From NCBI RefSeq assembly GCF_031180965.1, contig NZ_JAPSLH010000019.1, forward strand, positions 16,490 through 80,489: a DNA stretch of 64,000 nucleotides, read 5' to 3'. The notes beneath the pieces are model-generated. The model was not told the origin of the DNA. It ran no database searches and was given only the letters and a program-made list of their open reading frames with translations. This DNA is from Chelativorans sp. Its GTDB lineage: Bacteria > Pseudomonadota > Alphaproteobacteria > Rhizobiales > Rhizobiaceae. The position numbers were made by a program, and so were the translations under genes. Shown one piece after another: positions 19,389 through 28,247 of this stretch. Position 1 is the stretch's first letter, and the number at the start of each line of letters is the position of its first letter.

Positions 19389-20267
19389 TTATGCCTTCAG
19401 CGCCTGCCCCAGGCGGCCGGCCAGATCCTGGACGAACTGCCAGGCGACGCGACCCGAACGGCTGCCGCGCGTCGTCGCCCATTCCAGCGCTTCCGCCCGC
19501 AGCGTCTCCGGATCGACGCGCAGATCGTGATATCCGACATAGCCCTCGATCATGGCGAGATATTCGTCCTGCGAGCATTTATGAAAACCGAGCCATAGGC
19601 CAAAACGGTCCGACAGCGAAACCTTCTCCTCCACCGCTTCGGACGGATTGATGGCGGTGGAGCGTTCGTTCTCGATCATGTCGCGCGGCAGGAGATGGCG
19701 GCGGTTGGAGGTGGCGTAGAGAATCACATTCTCCGGCCGGCCCTCGACGCCGCCCTCAAGCGCGGCCTTCAGCGACTTGTACGACGTGTCGTCGTGGTCG
19801 AAGGACAGGTCGTCACAGAAGAGGATGAAGCGGTGGGGCGCCGGCCGCAGCAGGCCCATCAGCCTTGGCAGGCTCTCGATGTCCTCCCGGTGGATCTCCA
19901 CCAGCTTCAGCGCGGGTTCCGCAGCCTTGCCGGCGCGATTGATCTGGGCATGCACCGCCTTCACGAGCGACGACTTGCCCATGCCGCGAGCGCCCCAAAG
20001 GAGGGCATTGTTGGCGGGCAGGCCTGCGGCAAAGCGGCGCGTGTTGTCGAGCAGGATGTCGCGCACGCGATCAACGCCCTTGATGAGCGCAAGGTCGACG
20101 CGGTTGACGCGCGCCACCGGCAGCAAGCATCCGGTCTCCGCCTGCCACACGAAGCACTCCGCCGCGTCGAAACGCGGCTCCGGCGGCGGGGGCGGGGCCA
20201 TGCGCGAGACGGCTTCGATCAACCGGTCGAGCTTTTCGTTCAGCGCTTCGATCGCCTTGTCCGCCAT
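19389..20267 (-). CDS. DUF815 P-loop ATPase
   Basis: Predicted AAA-like ATPase of the DUF815 family, 292 residues, cytoplasmic. Walker A is GARGMGKSSL and Walker B is FILFCDDLSFD; the segment IENERSTAINPSEAVEEK is highly characteristic of the family. The cellular function is not established. The ATG at 20267 (MADKAIEALNEKL) is chosen since the upstream extension to 20333 runs through a palindrome and would add an atypical leader. It is divergent from yajC, with 195 bp between, and convergent with the NlpD-like gene. Confidence 0.88.
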   Translation of the reverse strand: MADKAIEALNEKLDRLIEAVSRMAPPPPPEPRFDAAECFVWQAETGCLLPVARVNRVDLALIKGVDRVRDILLDNTRRFAAGLPANNALLWGARGMGKSSLVKAVHAQINRAGKAAEPALKLVEIHREDIESLPRLMGLLRPAPHRFILFCDDLSFDHDDTSYKSLKAALEGGVEGRPENVILYATSNRRHLLPRDMIENERSTAINPSEAVEEKVSLSDRFGLWLGFHKCSQDEYLAMIEGYVGYHDLRVDPETLRAEALEWATTRGSRSGRVAWQFVQDLAGRLGQALKA

Positions 20268-20289
20268 TGCCGTCACACCTAGAAGAGGA

Positions 20290-20303
20290 GTACCGTACGG
20301 TAC
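20290..20303. promoter_or_regulatory. 14-bp perfect palindrome between DUF815 gene and yajC
   Basis: GTACCGTACGGTAC is its own reverse complement. It lies 23 bp upstream of the DUF815 start and within the divergent region, so it could be an operator. No known regulator site was recognised. Confidence 0.35.
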
Positions 20304-20382
20304 GGTTCTCCCACAGGTACCAGGGATTTGCAAGCCGGCGAGCGGGCACGGATGCCAAAGCGCGACCGAGTTTCGCGGGCGG

Positions 20383-20410
20383 TTGCAAAGAAGGGGCGAA
20401 CATCTATATT
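20383..20410 (+). promoter_or_regulatory. Probable promoter of yajC-secDF
   Basis: A TTGCAA –35 like element and a TATATT –10 like element are separated by 16 bases, placing a start site roughly 45 bp upstream of the yajC ATG. Confidence 0.5.
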
Positions 20411-20462
20411 CCGCGCAGTTTTTTCCGGCTGGCGCGTCAGCCTTCCACCTCAGGAGTTCTTC

Positions 20463-20801
20463 ATGTTTGTGACACCGGCATATGCCCAGGGGGGGGCGGG
20501 CGCACCGGACATGCTGGTCAGCATTCTGCCCTTTGTGCTGATCTTCGTGATCATGTATTTTCTCATTATCCGGCCGCAGCGCCAGCAGATGAAGAAGCGA
20601 GCCGAGATGCTTGCGAATGTGCGCCGCGGAGATACGGTCGTGACCGGTGGCGGCCTCGTCGGCAAGGTGACCAAGGTCATCAACGACCAGGAGCTCGAGA
20701 TCGACCTTGGCGGCGGTACAAAGGTGACGGCCGTCCGTGCCATGCTGGCTGATGTGCGCGTGAAGGGCGAACCGGCTCCGGCGGAGAAGGCTGCCAAATA
20801 G
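20463..20801 (+). CDS. yajC: Preprotein translocase accessory subunit YajC
   Basis: Small inner-membrane partner of SecDF in the holo-translocon, 112 residues. One membrane helix (SILPFVLIFVIMYFLII) is followed by RPQRQQMKKRAEML and the conserved GDTVVTGGGLVGKVTKV core. The start is the ATG at 20463 with AGGAG 7 bases upstream; the longer frame to 20328 is rejected. It precedes secDF by 51 bp in the same direction, and the two are almost certainly one operon. Confidence 0.96.
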   Translation: MFVTPAYAQGGAGAPDMLVSILPFVLIFVIMYFLIIRPQRQQMKKRAEMLANVRRGDTVVTGGGLVGKVTKVINDQELEIDLGGGTKVTAVRAMLADVRVKGEPAPAEKAAK

Positions 20802-20852
20802 CGCATCAAGCGCATCCGCGGCCGGGGCGGCGGCCTGAACACAAGAGATACG

Positions 20853-23408
20853 ATGCTACACTTCTCTCGCCTGCAGACCTTTTTCATCTGGCTCATCGTC
20901 GCCCTCGGTGTCGCCTATGCGGCCCCCAACGTCGTCCCGCAATCCTGGCTCTCCTCGCTACCCTATTGGGCGCCCTCGCGGCCCATGACGCTCGGCCTCG
21001 ATCTGCAGGGCGGCTCGCATATCCTCCTGCAGATCGACCGCAACCAGCTCATCAACGAACGTCTGACGAGCGCCAGGGACGACGTGCGCCGGCTCCTGCG
21101 CGACCAGCGCATCGGCTATACGGGGCTGTCGAGCTCAGGACATTTCGTCCAGGTGCGCATCCGCGACGCGGGGCAGGTGGAAGCCGCCCGGCAGGCGCTG
21201 AGCGAGCTCACGCAGCCCGTGGCGGGCGGCCTGCTCGGCACAACCGCTGTCAGCGAGTTCGAGTTTGCCGAGCCGGAGCCCGGGCTCCTGCGCTTGACGC
21301 TCACGGATGAGGGCATCAACTACCGGCTTTCCACCGCGCTTGCACAGTCGATCGAGGTGGTGAGCCGGCGCGTCAACGAACTGGGCACGACCGAGCCCAT
21401 CATCCAGCGCCAGGGCGAAGACCGCATCCTGGTGCAGGTGCCCGGCCTGCAGGATCCGCAGCGGCTGAAGGACATTCTCGGCACGACGGCCAAGCTGACC
21501 TTCCAGATGGTCGATCAGTCGGTGCCGGTGCAGGAGGCGATCAACGGCCGCGCGCCACCCGGAACAAGGGTGCTCTATTCGCGCGACGATCCCCCCGTCC
21601 CCTATCTGATCGAGGATCGGGTGATCGTCTCCGGCGAGAACCTCGTGGACGCGCAGGCCGGCTTCGACCAGATGACCAACGAGCCGGTCGTCACCTTCCG
21701 CTTCGACACGAGGGGCGCCACCCGCTTCGGCCAGGCGACGCAGCAGAATGTCGGGCGCCTCTTCGCCATCATCCTGGACGACCGGGTCGTGTCCGCCCCG
21801 CAGATAAGGGAACCGATCCTCGGCGGCACCGGGCAGATATCCGGAAACTTCACCATCCAGACGGCGAACGACCTTGCCGTGCTGCTGCGCGCCGGCGCGC
21901 TTCCGGCCAATCTGAACATCGTCGAGGAGCGCACCGTCGGGCCGAGCCTCGGCGCCGATTCCATCGCGGCGGGGCAGTTCGCCTCGATCATCGCCGCGAT
22001 CCTCGTCTTCGCCTTCATGATCGCGGCCTACGGCAAGCTCGGGCTTATCGCCAATATCGCGCTGGCGGCAAACGTCATCCTGATCATCGCCGTGCTGTCC
22101 GTGCTGGGGGCCACGCTGACGCTCCCGGGCATCGCGGGCATCGTGCTCACCATGGGCATGGCGGTCGATTCCAACGTCATCATCTTCGAGCGCGTGCGCG
22201 AGGAGAGGCGGCAGGGACGGTCCCTGGTGCAGTCGCTCGATTCGGGCTTCCAGCGCGCCTTATCGACGGTCGTGGACGCCAATCTGACGACGCTCATTGC
22301 CGCGATCATCCTGTTCTATCTCGGCTCGGGCCCCGTGCGCGGCTTCGCCGTGACGCTTGCGGTCGGCATCATCACCACCGTGTTCACGGCCTATACGCTG
22401 ACGCGCTGGATGATCGCCGTGTGGCTGCGCCACTCCCGCCCGACCAATCTGCCAGCCGGGATGGTGCAGTACCTGCCCGAGCAGCCCGCGATCAGCTTTA
22501 TGCGCATGCGGCGCTATGCCTTTGTGATATCGGCCGCGGCGTCCATTGCGGCGATCGCCTCCTTCTTCACCGTGGAGATGAATTACGGCATCGATTTCCG
22601 CGGCGGCTCGTCGATCGAGGTGCGCGCAAAGGACGGCGCTGCCGACGTGGGCGATGTCCGCTCCAGGCTGGAGAACCTCGATCTCGGCGAAATCCAGGTG
22701 CAGGAATTCGGCAGTCCGTCCGAGCTTCTGATCCGCATCGGCGCGCAGAAGGACGGCGGAGACGCTGCCGAGCAGGCGGTGGTGAACGATGTCCGCTCGG
22801 CGCTCGAGGCGGACTACGAGTTCCGCCGCGTCGAGATCGTCGGCCCGACCATCTCCTCCGAGCTTGCACGGGCGGGCACCATCGCCGTCATCGTCTCCAT
22901 GCTGGCGATGCTGATCTATATCTGGTTCCGCTTCGAGTGGCAGTTCGCCGTCGGCGCCATCGCCTCGACGTTGCATGACGTGATCATGATGGTCGGCTTC
23001 TTCGTCTGGTTCCAGATAGAGTTCAACCTGACCTCCATCGCGGCAATTCTCACCGTGGTCGGCTATTCGATCAACGACACGGTGGTCGTGTATGACCGCG
23101 TGCGCGAGAACTTGCGCAAATTCAAGAAGATGCCGATCGAGCAGCTGCTCGACTTGTCGATGAACGAGACGCTGTCGCGGACCATCCTGACGGGTCTGAC
23201 GACCCTGTTCGCCCTGTTCGCCCTCTATCTGTGGGGCGGCGAGGTGCTCGCGTCCTTCACCATTGCCATGATCTTCGGTGTCCTCATCGGCACCTACTCG
23301 TCGATCTTCGTGGCCGGACCCCTGCTCATCCTGTTTCGGCTGCGCAGCCCGGCCGCTGCGGGCGCTGGCGAGGCGCAGGGCGTCGGCCAGCTGCCGGCCA
23401 AGGGATGA
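20853..23408 (+). CDS. secDF: Fused protein translocase SecDF
   Basis: Proton-motive-force-driven RND-type factor that aids SecYEG-dependent export, here as one 851-residue polypeptide. The SecD half has TLGLDLQGGSHILLQI and a large periplasmic domain, with its membrane block near residues 365–530. The SecF half starts at about 550, with GIDFRGGSSIEVR and a second six-helix block. Fusion is known in several Rhizobiales. The stop overlaps the next gene by ATGA, and yajC lies upstream. Confidence 0.97.
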   Translation: MLHFSRLQTFFIWLIVALGVAYAAPNVVPQSWLSSLPYWAPSRPMTLGLDLQGGSHILLQIDRNQLINERLTSARDDVRRLLRDQRIGYTGLSSSGHFVQVRIRDAGQVEAARQALSELTQPVAGGLLGTTAVSEFEFAEPEPGLLRLTLTDEGINYRLSTALAQSIEVVSRRVNELGTTEPIIQRQGEDRILVQVPGLQDPQRLKDILGTTAKLTFQMVDQSVPVQEAINGRAPPGTRVLYSRDDPPVPYLIEDRVIVSGENLVDAQAGFDQMTNEPVVTFRFDTRGATRFGQATQQNVGRLFAIILDDRVVSAPQIREPILGGTGQISGNFTIQTANDLAVLLRAGALPANLNIVEERTVGPSLGADSIAAGQFASIIAAILVFAFMIAAYGKLGLIANIALAANVILIIAVLSVLGATLTLPGIAGIVLTMGMAVDSNVIIFERVREERRQGRSLVQSLDSGFQRALSTVVDANLTTLIAAIILFYLGSGPVRGFAVTLAVGIITTVFTAYTLTRWMIAVWLRHSRPTNLPAGMVQYLPEQPAISFMRMRRYAFVISAAASIAAIASFFTVEMNYGIDFRGGSSIEVRAKDGAADVGDVRSRLENLDLGEIQVQEFGSPSELLIRIGAQKDGGDAAEQAVVNDVRSALEADYEFRRVEIVGPTISSELARAGTIAVIVSMLAMLIYIWFRFEWQFAVGAIASTLHDVIMMVGFFVWFQIEFNLTSIAAILTVVGYSINDTVVVYDRVRENLRKFKKMPIEQLLDLSMNETLSRTILTGLTTLFALFALYLWGGEVLASFTIAMIFGVLIGTYSSIFVAGPLLILFRLRSPAAAGAGEAQGVGQLPAKG

Positions 23409-23791
23409 CGGGCATGGAGATACGCGCGGCCCATTTTCCCGGCCGCGCCCCGATCGACGCCTATGGCAATGGCGGCTTCCGCTTCGCCGACATGTCGCAT
23501 CGCGGGTCGCTGCTCTGCCTGCCCTCGGGCATCTACGGCTGGGAGCCGCGGGATGCGGCCATGCTGGCGGAGGAGGATTTCGTCCGGCCGATCGAAGAGG
23601 CCGGGCGGATACAGATCCTCCTGGTGGGAACCGGATCGTCGCTAAAAATCTTACCGGTTCAGCTGCGCAAGGCGCTGAGGGAGGCCGGAATGGCGGTCGA
23701 GACCATGTCCACCGGAGCGGCGGTGCGGACCTTCAACGTGCTCCTGGCGGAAGAACGGGCGGTCGCCGCCGCGCTGATCGCCGTCGACTGA
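23405..23791 (+). CDS. Mth938-like (DUF498) domain protein
   Basis: Small 128-residue protein of the Mth938/NDUFAF3-like fold. It has the family segment GTGSSLKILPVQLRKALREAG and the C-terminal STGAAVRTFNVLLAEERAVAAALI. In mitochondria the relative NDUFAF3 takes part in complex I assembly; a bacterial role is not settled. It overlaps the secDF stop (ATGA), and the next gene encodes an NDUFAF6-like protein, so a shared link to respiratory complex I is an inference worth noting. An ATG at 23414 is an alternative start. Confidence 0.88.
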   Translation: MTGMEIRAAHFPGRAPIDAYGNGGFRFADMSHRGSLLCLPSGIYGWEPRDAAMLAEEDFVRPIEEAGRIQILLVGTGSSLKILPVQLRKALREAGMAVETMSTGAAVRTFNVLLAEERAVAAALIAVD

Positions 23792-23792
23792 G

Positions 23793-24638
23793 ATGGCGCC
23801 CGCCGAGTCCGAGGCGGCGCAGATCGTCCGCCAAGCGGACCCGGACCGCTATCTTTCGGCACTCTATGCGCCGGCGGAAAAGCGCGGCGCAATATTCGCG
23901 CTTTACGCCTTCAACGCGGAGATCGCTGCGGTGCGCGACCGGGTGAGCCAGCCGCTCACCGGAGAGATGCGCCTGCAATGGTGGCGTGACACGCTGGCGA
24001 ATGCTCACAATCCCGCCGCGATGGGCGAGTCGCCGCTTGCGGCGGCTCTGCTCGATACGATCCGCGCGTATCGACTCCCCGTCGAAACCTTGCAGGACAT
24101 GCTGGAAGCGCGGATCTTCGACCTTTACGACGACCCGATGCCGAGCCGGACCGATCTCGAGGGCTATTGCGGCGAGACGGCCTCGGCGCTCATCCAGCTT
24201 TCCGCGCTGGTGCTCGACGCGGAGGCGGCGGCGCGGACGGCGGCTCTCGCCGGCCATGCCGGCTGCGCGCAGGCGATCACCGGGCTCTTGCGCCTGCTTC
24301 CGATCCATCGTCGACGCGGCCAATGCTATATCCCGCTCGACCTCCTGCAGGCCGTGGGAACGAGCCCGGATGCGCTGCTCTCCGGCGCCGACGCCGCCGG
24401 AGCCACGCGCGCCATAGCGGCGATGGCCGCCTTGGCACGCGAACATCTCAACGCCTTCAGGCAGGGGGCAGGGAAAATTCCCGCGCCGCTGCGCGCTGCC
24501 TATCTGCCGCTCGCCCTGACGGAGGCATATCTCGACCGCATCCAGTCCGGTGCGATCGATCCTCTGGAAGAGAGCGCGGCGCTGGCTGGCCCGCGCCGCC
24601 ACTGGCTGCTCCTCAAGCACGCACTGCGCGGCTGGTAA
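23793..24638 (+). CDS. Squalene/phytoene synthase-like protein (NDUFAF6-like)
   Basis: Trans-isoprenyl-diphosphate-synthase-fold protein of 281 residues. The family's first aspartate-rich motif (DDIVD type) is replaced by FNAEIAAVRD, and the second region reads ITGLLRLLPIH without the paired Asp, so catalysis of squalene or phytoene synthesis looks unlikely. The region MRLQWWRDTLAN is typical of the NDUFAF6-like subgroup implicated in complex I assembly. It starts one base after the Mth938-like stop. No carotenoid or hopanoid genes are nearby. Confidence 0.87.
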   Translation: MAPAESEAAQIVRQADPDRYLSALYAPAEKRGAIFALYAFNAEIAAVRDRVSQPLTGEMRLQWWRDTLANAHNPAAMGESPLAAALLDTIRAYRLPVETLQDMLEARIFDLYDDPMPSRTDLEGYCGETASALIQLSALVLDAEAAARTAALAGHAGCAQAITGLLRLLPIHRRRGQCYIPLDLLQAVGTSPDALLSGADAAGATRAIAAMAALAREHLNAFRQGAGKIPAPLRAAYLPLALTEAYLDRIQSGAIDPLEESAALAGPRRHWLLLKHALRGW

Positions 24639-24703
24639 ACCCAGGCGAAAATCCGACGAGCGGCGGCGCCGCATTTCCGCCGCGCTGCTTTGTCCACTAA
24701 AGT

Positions 24704-26494
24704 ATGCTCATGGTGTTCGAGCTTCGGAGATTCGCCATGTCGGTGCTGGCCGGGAAGACTGCGGACAAAGGCTGGCGCAGCGTCATCCTGGAAATGGTGA
24801 CCGGCTTGCGCGCCGCTGTTCTGCGCTTTCCAGTGCCGACGCTCTTCGTGGCCGCCGCCACCATCCAGGCCAATCTGGTCATTCTGGGTATCGGCCTCCT
24901 CACCGGGGATCGGCAGCCGGGCGCCTCCGACGAGATACTGGCATTCAGCTTCCAGTGCGGCGCGCTTGCCGCGCTTGCGGCGGCGCTGTTCGGCGAGGCG
25001 CGGGGCCTCGCGCCGGCGCTGCGCTCGGCCATGGCACTTGCCGCAGGCATCACAGCGACCGCGGCGCTTGCCTTCCCGCGCACCTTTCTCGCCACCGAGT
25101 GGACGCTTCTGCCGGCCCTGGCTGGTCTCGTGCTTGTCGCCCCGTTCATATTGCGCGGCTCGAGCGGCTCGTTCTGGATGTTTTCGGCGCGCGTGGCTTT
25201 TGCCGCGATTCTGGGAATCCTGGCCCTGCTCCTCTTCGCCGGCGGGATTTCCGCGATCCTCGCCAGCCTAACGGTGCTGTTCGGCCTCACCGTTCCTGAG
25301 GAACTCTACCAGCATGTCTGGGCCTCGACCGGTCTTTTCGCCGCGCCGCTCTTTGCCCTCGGCCAGTTCCCGCGCGAGTTCGACGAGCAGCCAAGCCACG
25401 CCATGGCCGGTTTCATGGACCGAGGGATGCGCGCTCTGGGCGATTTCGTCGCCGCGCCGCTACTCATCGTCTACGCGGTCATCCTGCATCTTTACGCGCT
25501 GAAGATCGTGTTCACTGGAGAAGTGCCGGAGGGCCAGATCGGCTGGCTCGTGCTCGTCTATGGCTTGTGCATCTTCGGCGCGCTGCTGGTGATCAATCCG
25601 TTCTTCGACCATGCGCGCGCGCCGACCCGGCTGTTCCTGCGGCTGTGGCCCTTCTTCCTGCCGATCCCGCTGGTGCTACTCTTTTACGCGCTGGCGGTGC
25701 GGGTGAGCGCCTACGGCATAACGCCGGAGCGCTACCTGCTCGGTCTTTTCGGCCTGGTGATCGCTGCCATCCTCCTCGTGCAGCTCTGGCCGCGCCTGCG
25801 CGGCGACATCCGGGTGATCGCCGCGGTTCCGGCGGCCGCGCTCCTCTTTGCGAGCTTCGGGCCGCAGGGGGCGCTCGGCGTATCGCTGGCCAGCCAGACC
25901 GGCCGCTTTCTCGCCATCGTGCAAAATCCGCCCGTGGAGGGGAAACGCCACGACGAGGCGCTTTCGGCGCTGCAGTTCCTGGAGAGCCAGCAGGCGCTCG
26001 CGCGCGTGGCCCCGGCGGGAGCAGACGCATCCGACCAAACTTACGAGGCGATCGCCCGCGCCTGGGGGCTCGATCCGCACAAGGCGATCGGCGGACCGAG
26101 CGGCTTTGCGCTCTCGGAGGGTTCCACGCCGTCCGCCATTGCAGTCACCGGTTTCGACACCGTCGTGCAGAACGTTCAGCTCGGCGTCTCCGCCGACAGG
26201 CCGGTTTCGGTGCGCTTGCCTTCGGGCCCTCAGCTTCTCTTCACGCTGGAGCCCGATGCCATCGTCGTCGCCATCGGCGAGGAGCGCACGCGCTTTCCAT
26301 TGGCAGCAGGCGATATCGAACAGATGACGCGGATCGGCAGCGCGGGCGCTCCCGTCGAGATCCCTCTCGAATCGGGTGGGCGCCGGATCATGGTGCTCCC
26401 GTCCTATCTCTATGCAGATGTCGGCGAGGAGCCGCAGATCCAGAACCTGCAGGGAATGATCGCCCTACGATCGCAGGACTGGACGCAGCGCTAG
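24704..26494 (+). CDS. DUF4153 multi-pass membrane protein
   Basis: A 596-residue inner-membrane protein with about ten hydrophobic segments between residues 45 and 390, followed by a soluble C-terminal domain of about 200 residues. The helix pattern and the segments RALGDFVAAPLLIVYAVILHLYALK and INPFFDHARAPTRLF match the DUF4153 family, which has no established function. It lies 65 bp after the phytoene-synthase-like gene and converges with trmFO, whose stop is two bases from its own. The exact start is uncertain: MLMVFELRRF at 24704 or a later Met. Confidence 0.82.
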   Translation: MLMVFELRRFAMSVLAGKTADKGWRSVILEMVTGLRAAVLRFPVPTLFVAAATIQANLVILGIGLLTGDRQPGASDEILAFSFQCGALAALAAALFGEARGLAPALRSAMALAAGITATAALAFPRTFLATEWTLLPALAGLVLVAPFILRGSSGSFWMFSARVAFAAILGILALLLFAGGISAILASLTVLFGLTVPEELYQHVWASTGLFAAPLFALGQFPREFDEQPSHAMAGFMDRGMRALGDFVAAPLLIVYAVILHLYALKIVFTGEVPEGQIGWLVLVYGLCIFGALLVINPFFDHARAPTRLFLRLWPFFLPIPLVLLFYALAVRVSAYGITPERYLLGLFGLVIAAILLVQLWPRLRGDIRVIAAVPAAALLFASFGPQGALGVSLASQTGRFLAIVQNPPVEGKRHDEALSALQFLESQQALARVAPAGADASDQTYEAIARAWGLDPHKAIGGPSGFALSEGSTPSAIAVTGFDTVVQNVQLGVSADRPVSVRLPSGPQLLFTLEPDAIVVAIGEERTRFPLAAGDIEQMTRIGSAGAPVEIPLESGGRRIMVLPSYLYADVGEEPQIQNLQGMIALRSQDWTQR

Positions 26495-26495
26495 A

Positions 26496-27902
26496 TCACT
26501 CGGCTGCGGCGCGGGCGGCGATGCCCAGCCAGCCGCGGCAGTCGGCGAGGGCTCGTGCCGTGATCGCGCGCTTCTTGGCAAGCGTCTTTTCCTTGCCGCG
26601 CAGCCGCTTTCCCTCCGCCTTTGGCGCCTCAATGGGTGGGAACAGGCCGAAATTGACGTTCATGGGCTGGAATGAGCGCTTGCCTGGCTCGTCGTCCGAC
26701 AGGATGTGGCCGCCGGTGATGTGGCCCAAGAGCGCGCCGAAAGCTGTGGTCGGCGGGGGCGGCGCGACGTTCCGTCCCAAGCGCGCGGCGGCGGCGAAAC
26801 GGCCGGCCAAAAGCCCCATCGCCGCGCTCTCCACATAGCCCTCGCAGCCGGTGATCTGGCCGGCAAAGCGCAGCCCGGGCCGGCTTTTCAGCTGCAGGGT
26901 GGAGTCGAGGAGGGCAGGCGAGTTGATATAGGTGTTGCGGTGCAGCCCGCCCAGCCGCGCGAACTCGGCTTTTTCCAGCCCGGGGATCATGCGGAAAATG
27001 CGCACCTGCTCGGCATATTTCAGCTTCGTCTGGAATCCGACCATGTTGTAGAGGGTGCCGAGCGCGTTGTCCTGGCGGAGCTGGACGACCGCATAGGGCT
27101 TTTCGTCGGGCTTGTGGGCATTGGTGAGGCCCATCGGCTTCATCGGCCCGTGGCGCAGCGTCTCAGGCCCACGCTCGGCCATCACCTCGATCGGCAGGCA
27201 GCCGTCGAAATAGGGCGTGCCTTCCCATTCCTTAAAGCTCGTCTTGTCGCCGTCGAGCAGGGCCTGGACGAAGGCCTCGTACTGCGCCTTGTTCATCGGG
27301 CAATTGATATAGTCCTTGCCAGTGCCGCCGGGGCCCGCCTTATCGTAGCGGGACTGGAACCAGCAGACATCGATGTCGATCGTGTCGAAATGCACGATGG
27401 GCGCGATAGCGTCGAAGAAGGCAAGCGCCTCGGCTCCGGTCGCTGCGCGGATGGCTTCGGCAAGGGAAGGAGCGGTGAGTGCGCCGGTGGCGATGATCGC
27501 CTGGTCCCAATCCTCGGGCGGAAGGCCGGCGATCTCCTCGCGGACGACGGTAATCAGCGGGTGCGCCTTGATGGCGCGGGTCACGGCCTCAGAAAATCCT
27601 TCGCGGTCGACTGCAAGGGCGCCTCCGGCCGGCACCTGGTTGGCGTCGCCCGCCTGCATGATCAGCGAGCCGGCAAGCCGCATCTCGGCATGCAGGAGGC
27701 CGACGGCATTTGTCTCGGCGTCATCGGAGCGGAAGGAATTGGAACAGACGAGCTCGGCAAGGCCGTCGGTCTTGTGAGCGTCCGTGGCCCGGACGGGGCG
27801 CATTTCGTGCAGGACGACCGGCACGCCGGCTTCGGCGGCTTGCCAGGCAGCCTCCGAGCCCGCGAGCCCGCCGCCGATCACGTGAATGGGTGCTAGCGTC
27901 AT
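26496..27902 (-). CDS. trmFO: Folate-dependent tRNA (uracil-54) methyltransferase TrmFO
   Basis: Flavoenzyme that makes m5U54 in tRNA using methylenetetrahydrofolate. The FAD dinucleotide motif [11 protein letters not shown] is at the N-terminus, the conserved [11 protein letters not shown] contains the N-terminal family cysteine, and [13 protein letters not shown] and [18 protein letters not shown] are further family blocks. Length is 468 residues from the ATG at 27902; an in-frame TTG at 27932 has no ribosome site. It is monocistronic by position, converging with the DUF4153 gene. Confidence 0.96.
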   Translation of the reverse strand: MTLAPIHVIGGGLAGSEAAWQAAEAGVPVVLHEMRPVRATDAHKTDGLAELVCSNSFRSDDAETNAVGLLHAEMRLAGSLIMQAGDANQVPAGGALAVDREGFSEAVTRAIKAHPLITVVREEIAGLPPEDWDQAIIATGALTAPSLAEAIRAATGAEALAFFDAIAPIVHFDTIDIDVCWFQSRYDKAGPGGTGKDYINCPMNKAQYEAFVQALLDGDKTSFKEWEGTPYFDGCLPIEVMAERGPETLRHGPMKPMGLTNAHKPDEKPYAVVQLRQDNALGTLYNMVGFQTKLKYAEQVRIFRMIPGLEKAEFARLGGLHRNTYINSPALLDSTLQLKSRPGLRFAGQITGCEGYVESAAMGLLAGRFAAAARLGRNVAPPPPTTAFGALLGHITGGHILSDDEPGKRSFQPMNVNFGLFPPIEAPKAEGKRLRGKEKTLAKKRAITARALADCRGWLGIAARAAAE

Positions 27903-27973
27903 GCGCTGGAGATAGGCCCAACCGCGCGCCAATGCAACGCAGGAGTGCGGGGGCGCCGGAAGAGATTCAGCAG

Positions 27974-28091
27974 AAAAAACAACACCCGCCGGGGGAGGAG
28001 GTCCGGCGGGTGTCGTTTTGGTCGACCAGCGATCGGGAGGAGGAGATTGCTGGCCGCTATCCGTCAGGGTTGGGAGGAGGTAACCCTGACG
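27974..28091 (-). ncRNA. Cuckoo/CcsR-like RNA: three stem-loops with CCUCCUCCC loops, in the DUF1127 3' region
   Basis: On the minus strand, directly downstream of the DUF1127 stop, three hairpins follow one another. The first (28062–28091) has 10-bp perfect arms, CGTCAGGGTT and its complement. The second (28026–28053) has 9-bp arms with one wobble. The third (27976–28019) has 17-bp arms with one wobble and is followed by a T-run, so it also serves as terminator. All three loops contain CCTCCTCCC, complementary to Shine-Dalgarno sequences. In Rhodobacter sphaeroides the CcsR RNAs, of the wider cuckoo family, carry two such hairpins and are processed from the transcript of a DUF1127 gene. Three hairpins here are seen directly; processing and function are inferred. 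Confidence 0.85.
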
Positions 28092-28106
28092 AAACCCTCG
28101 TCTACG

Positions 28107-28247
28107 TTAGACCGACTTGCGGGCCACGTAGGGAATATCGCCGCGGGAGATGCCGAGATCATTGAGCTCGCGGTTCGAAAGGCGGGTCAGCTCGTTAACC
28201 GTCTGCCGGTAGCGGCGCCAGTTACGATAATTGCGGATCAGGTTCAT
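28107..28247 (-). CDS. DUF1127 (YjiS-like) small protein
   Basis: A 46-residue basic protein, MNLIRNYRNWRRYRQ…LGISRGDIPYVARKSV, with the core LSNRELNDLGISRGDI that defines DUF1127. It is too short for a usual length cut-off. Relatives are stress-induced; one in Rhodobacter (CcaF1) is an RNA-binding protein co-transcribed with CcsR RNAs, and others in Agrobacterium affect growth and phosphate physiology. The three-hairpin RNA begins 16 bases after the stop codon, so the mRNA and sRNA are probably one transcript. Upstream on the minus strand a TATCTA (28291–28296) could be a –10 box, but no convincing –35 is seen. Confidence 0.88.
   Translation of the reverse strand: MNLIRNYRNWRRYRQTVNELTRLSNRELNDLGISRGDIPYVARKSV

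Noticed and set aside
27974..28091. Reading the three similar hairpins as a CRISPR-like array
   Set aside because: The repeated element is only the 9-base loop, the stems differ, spacing is irregular and no cas genes are present.
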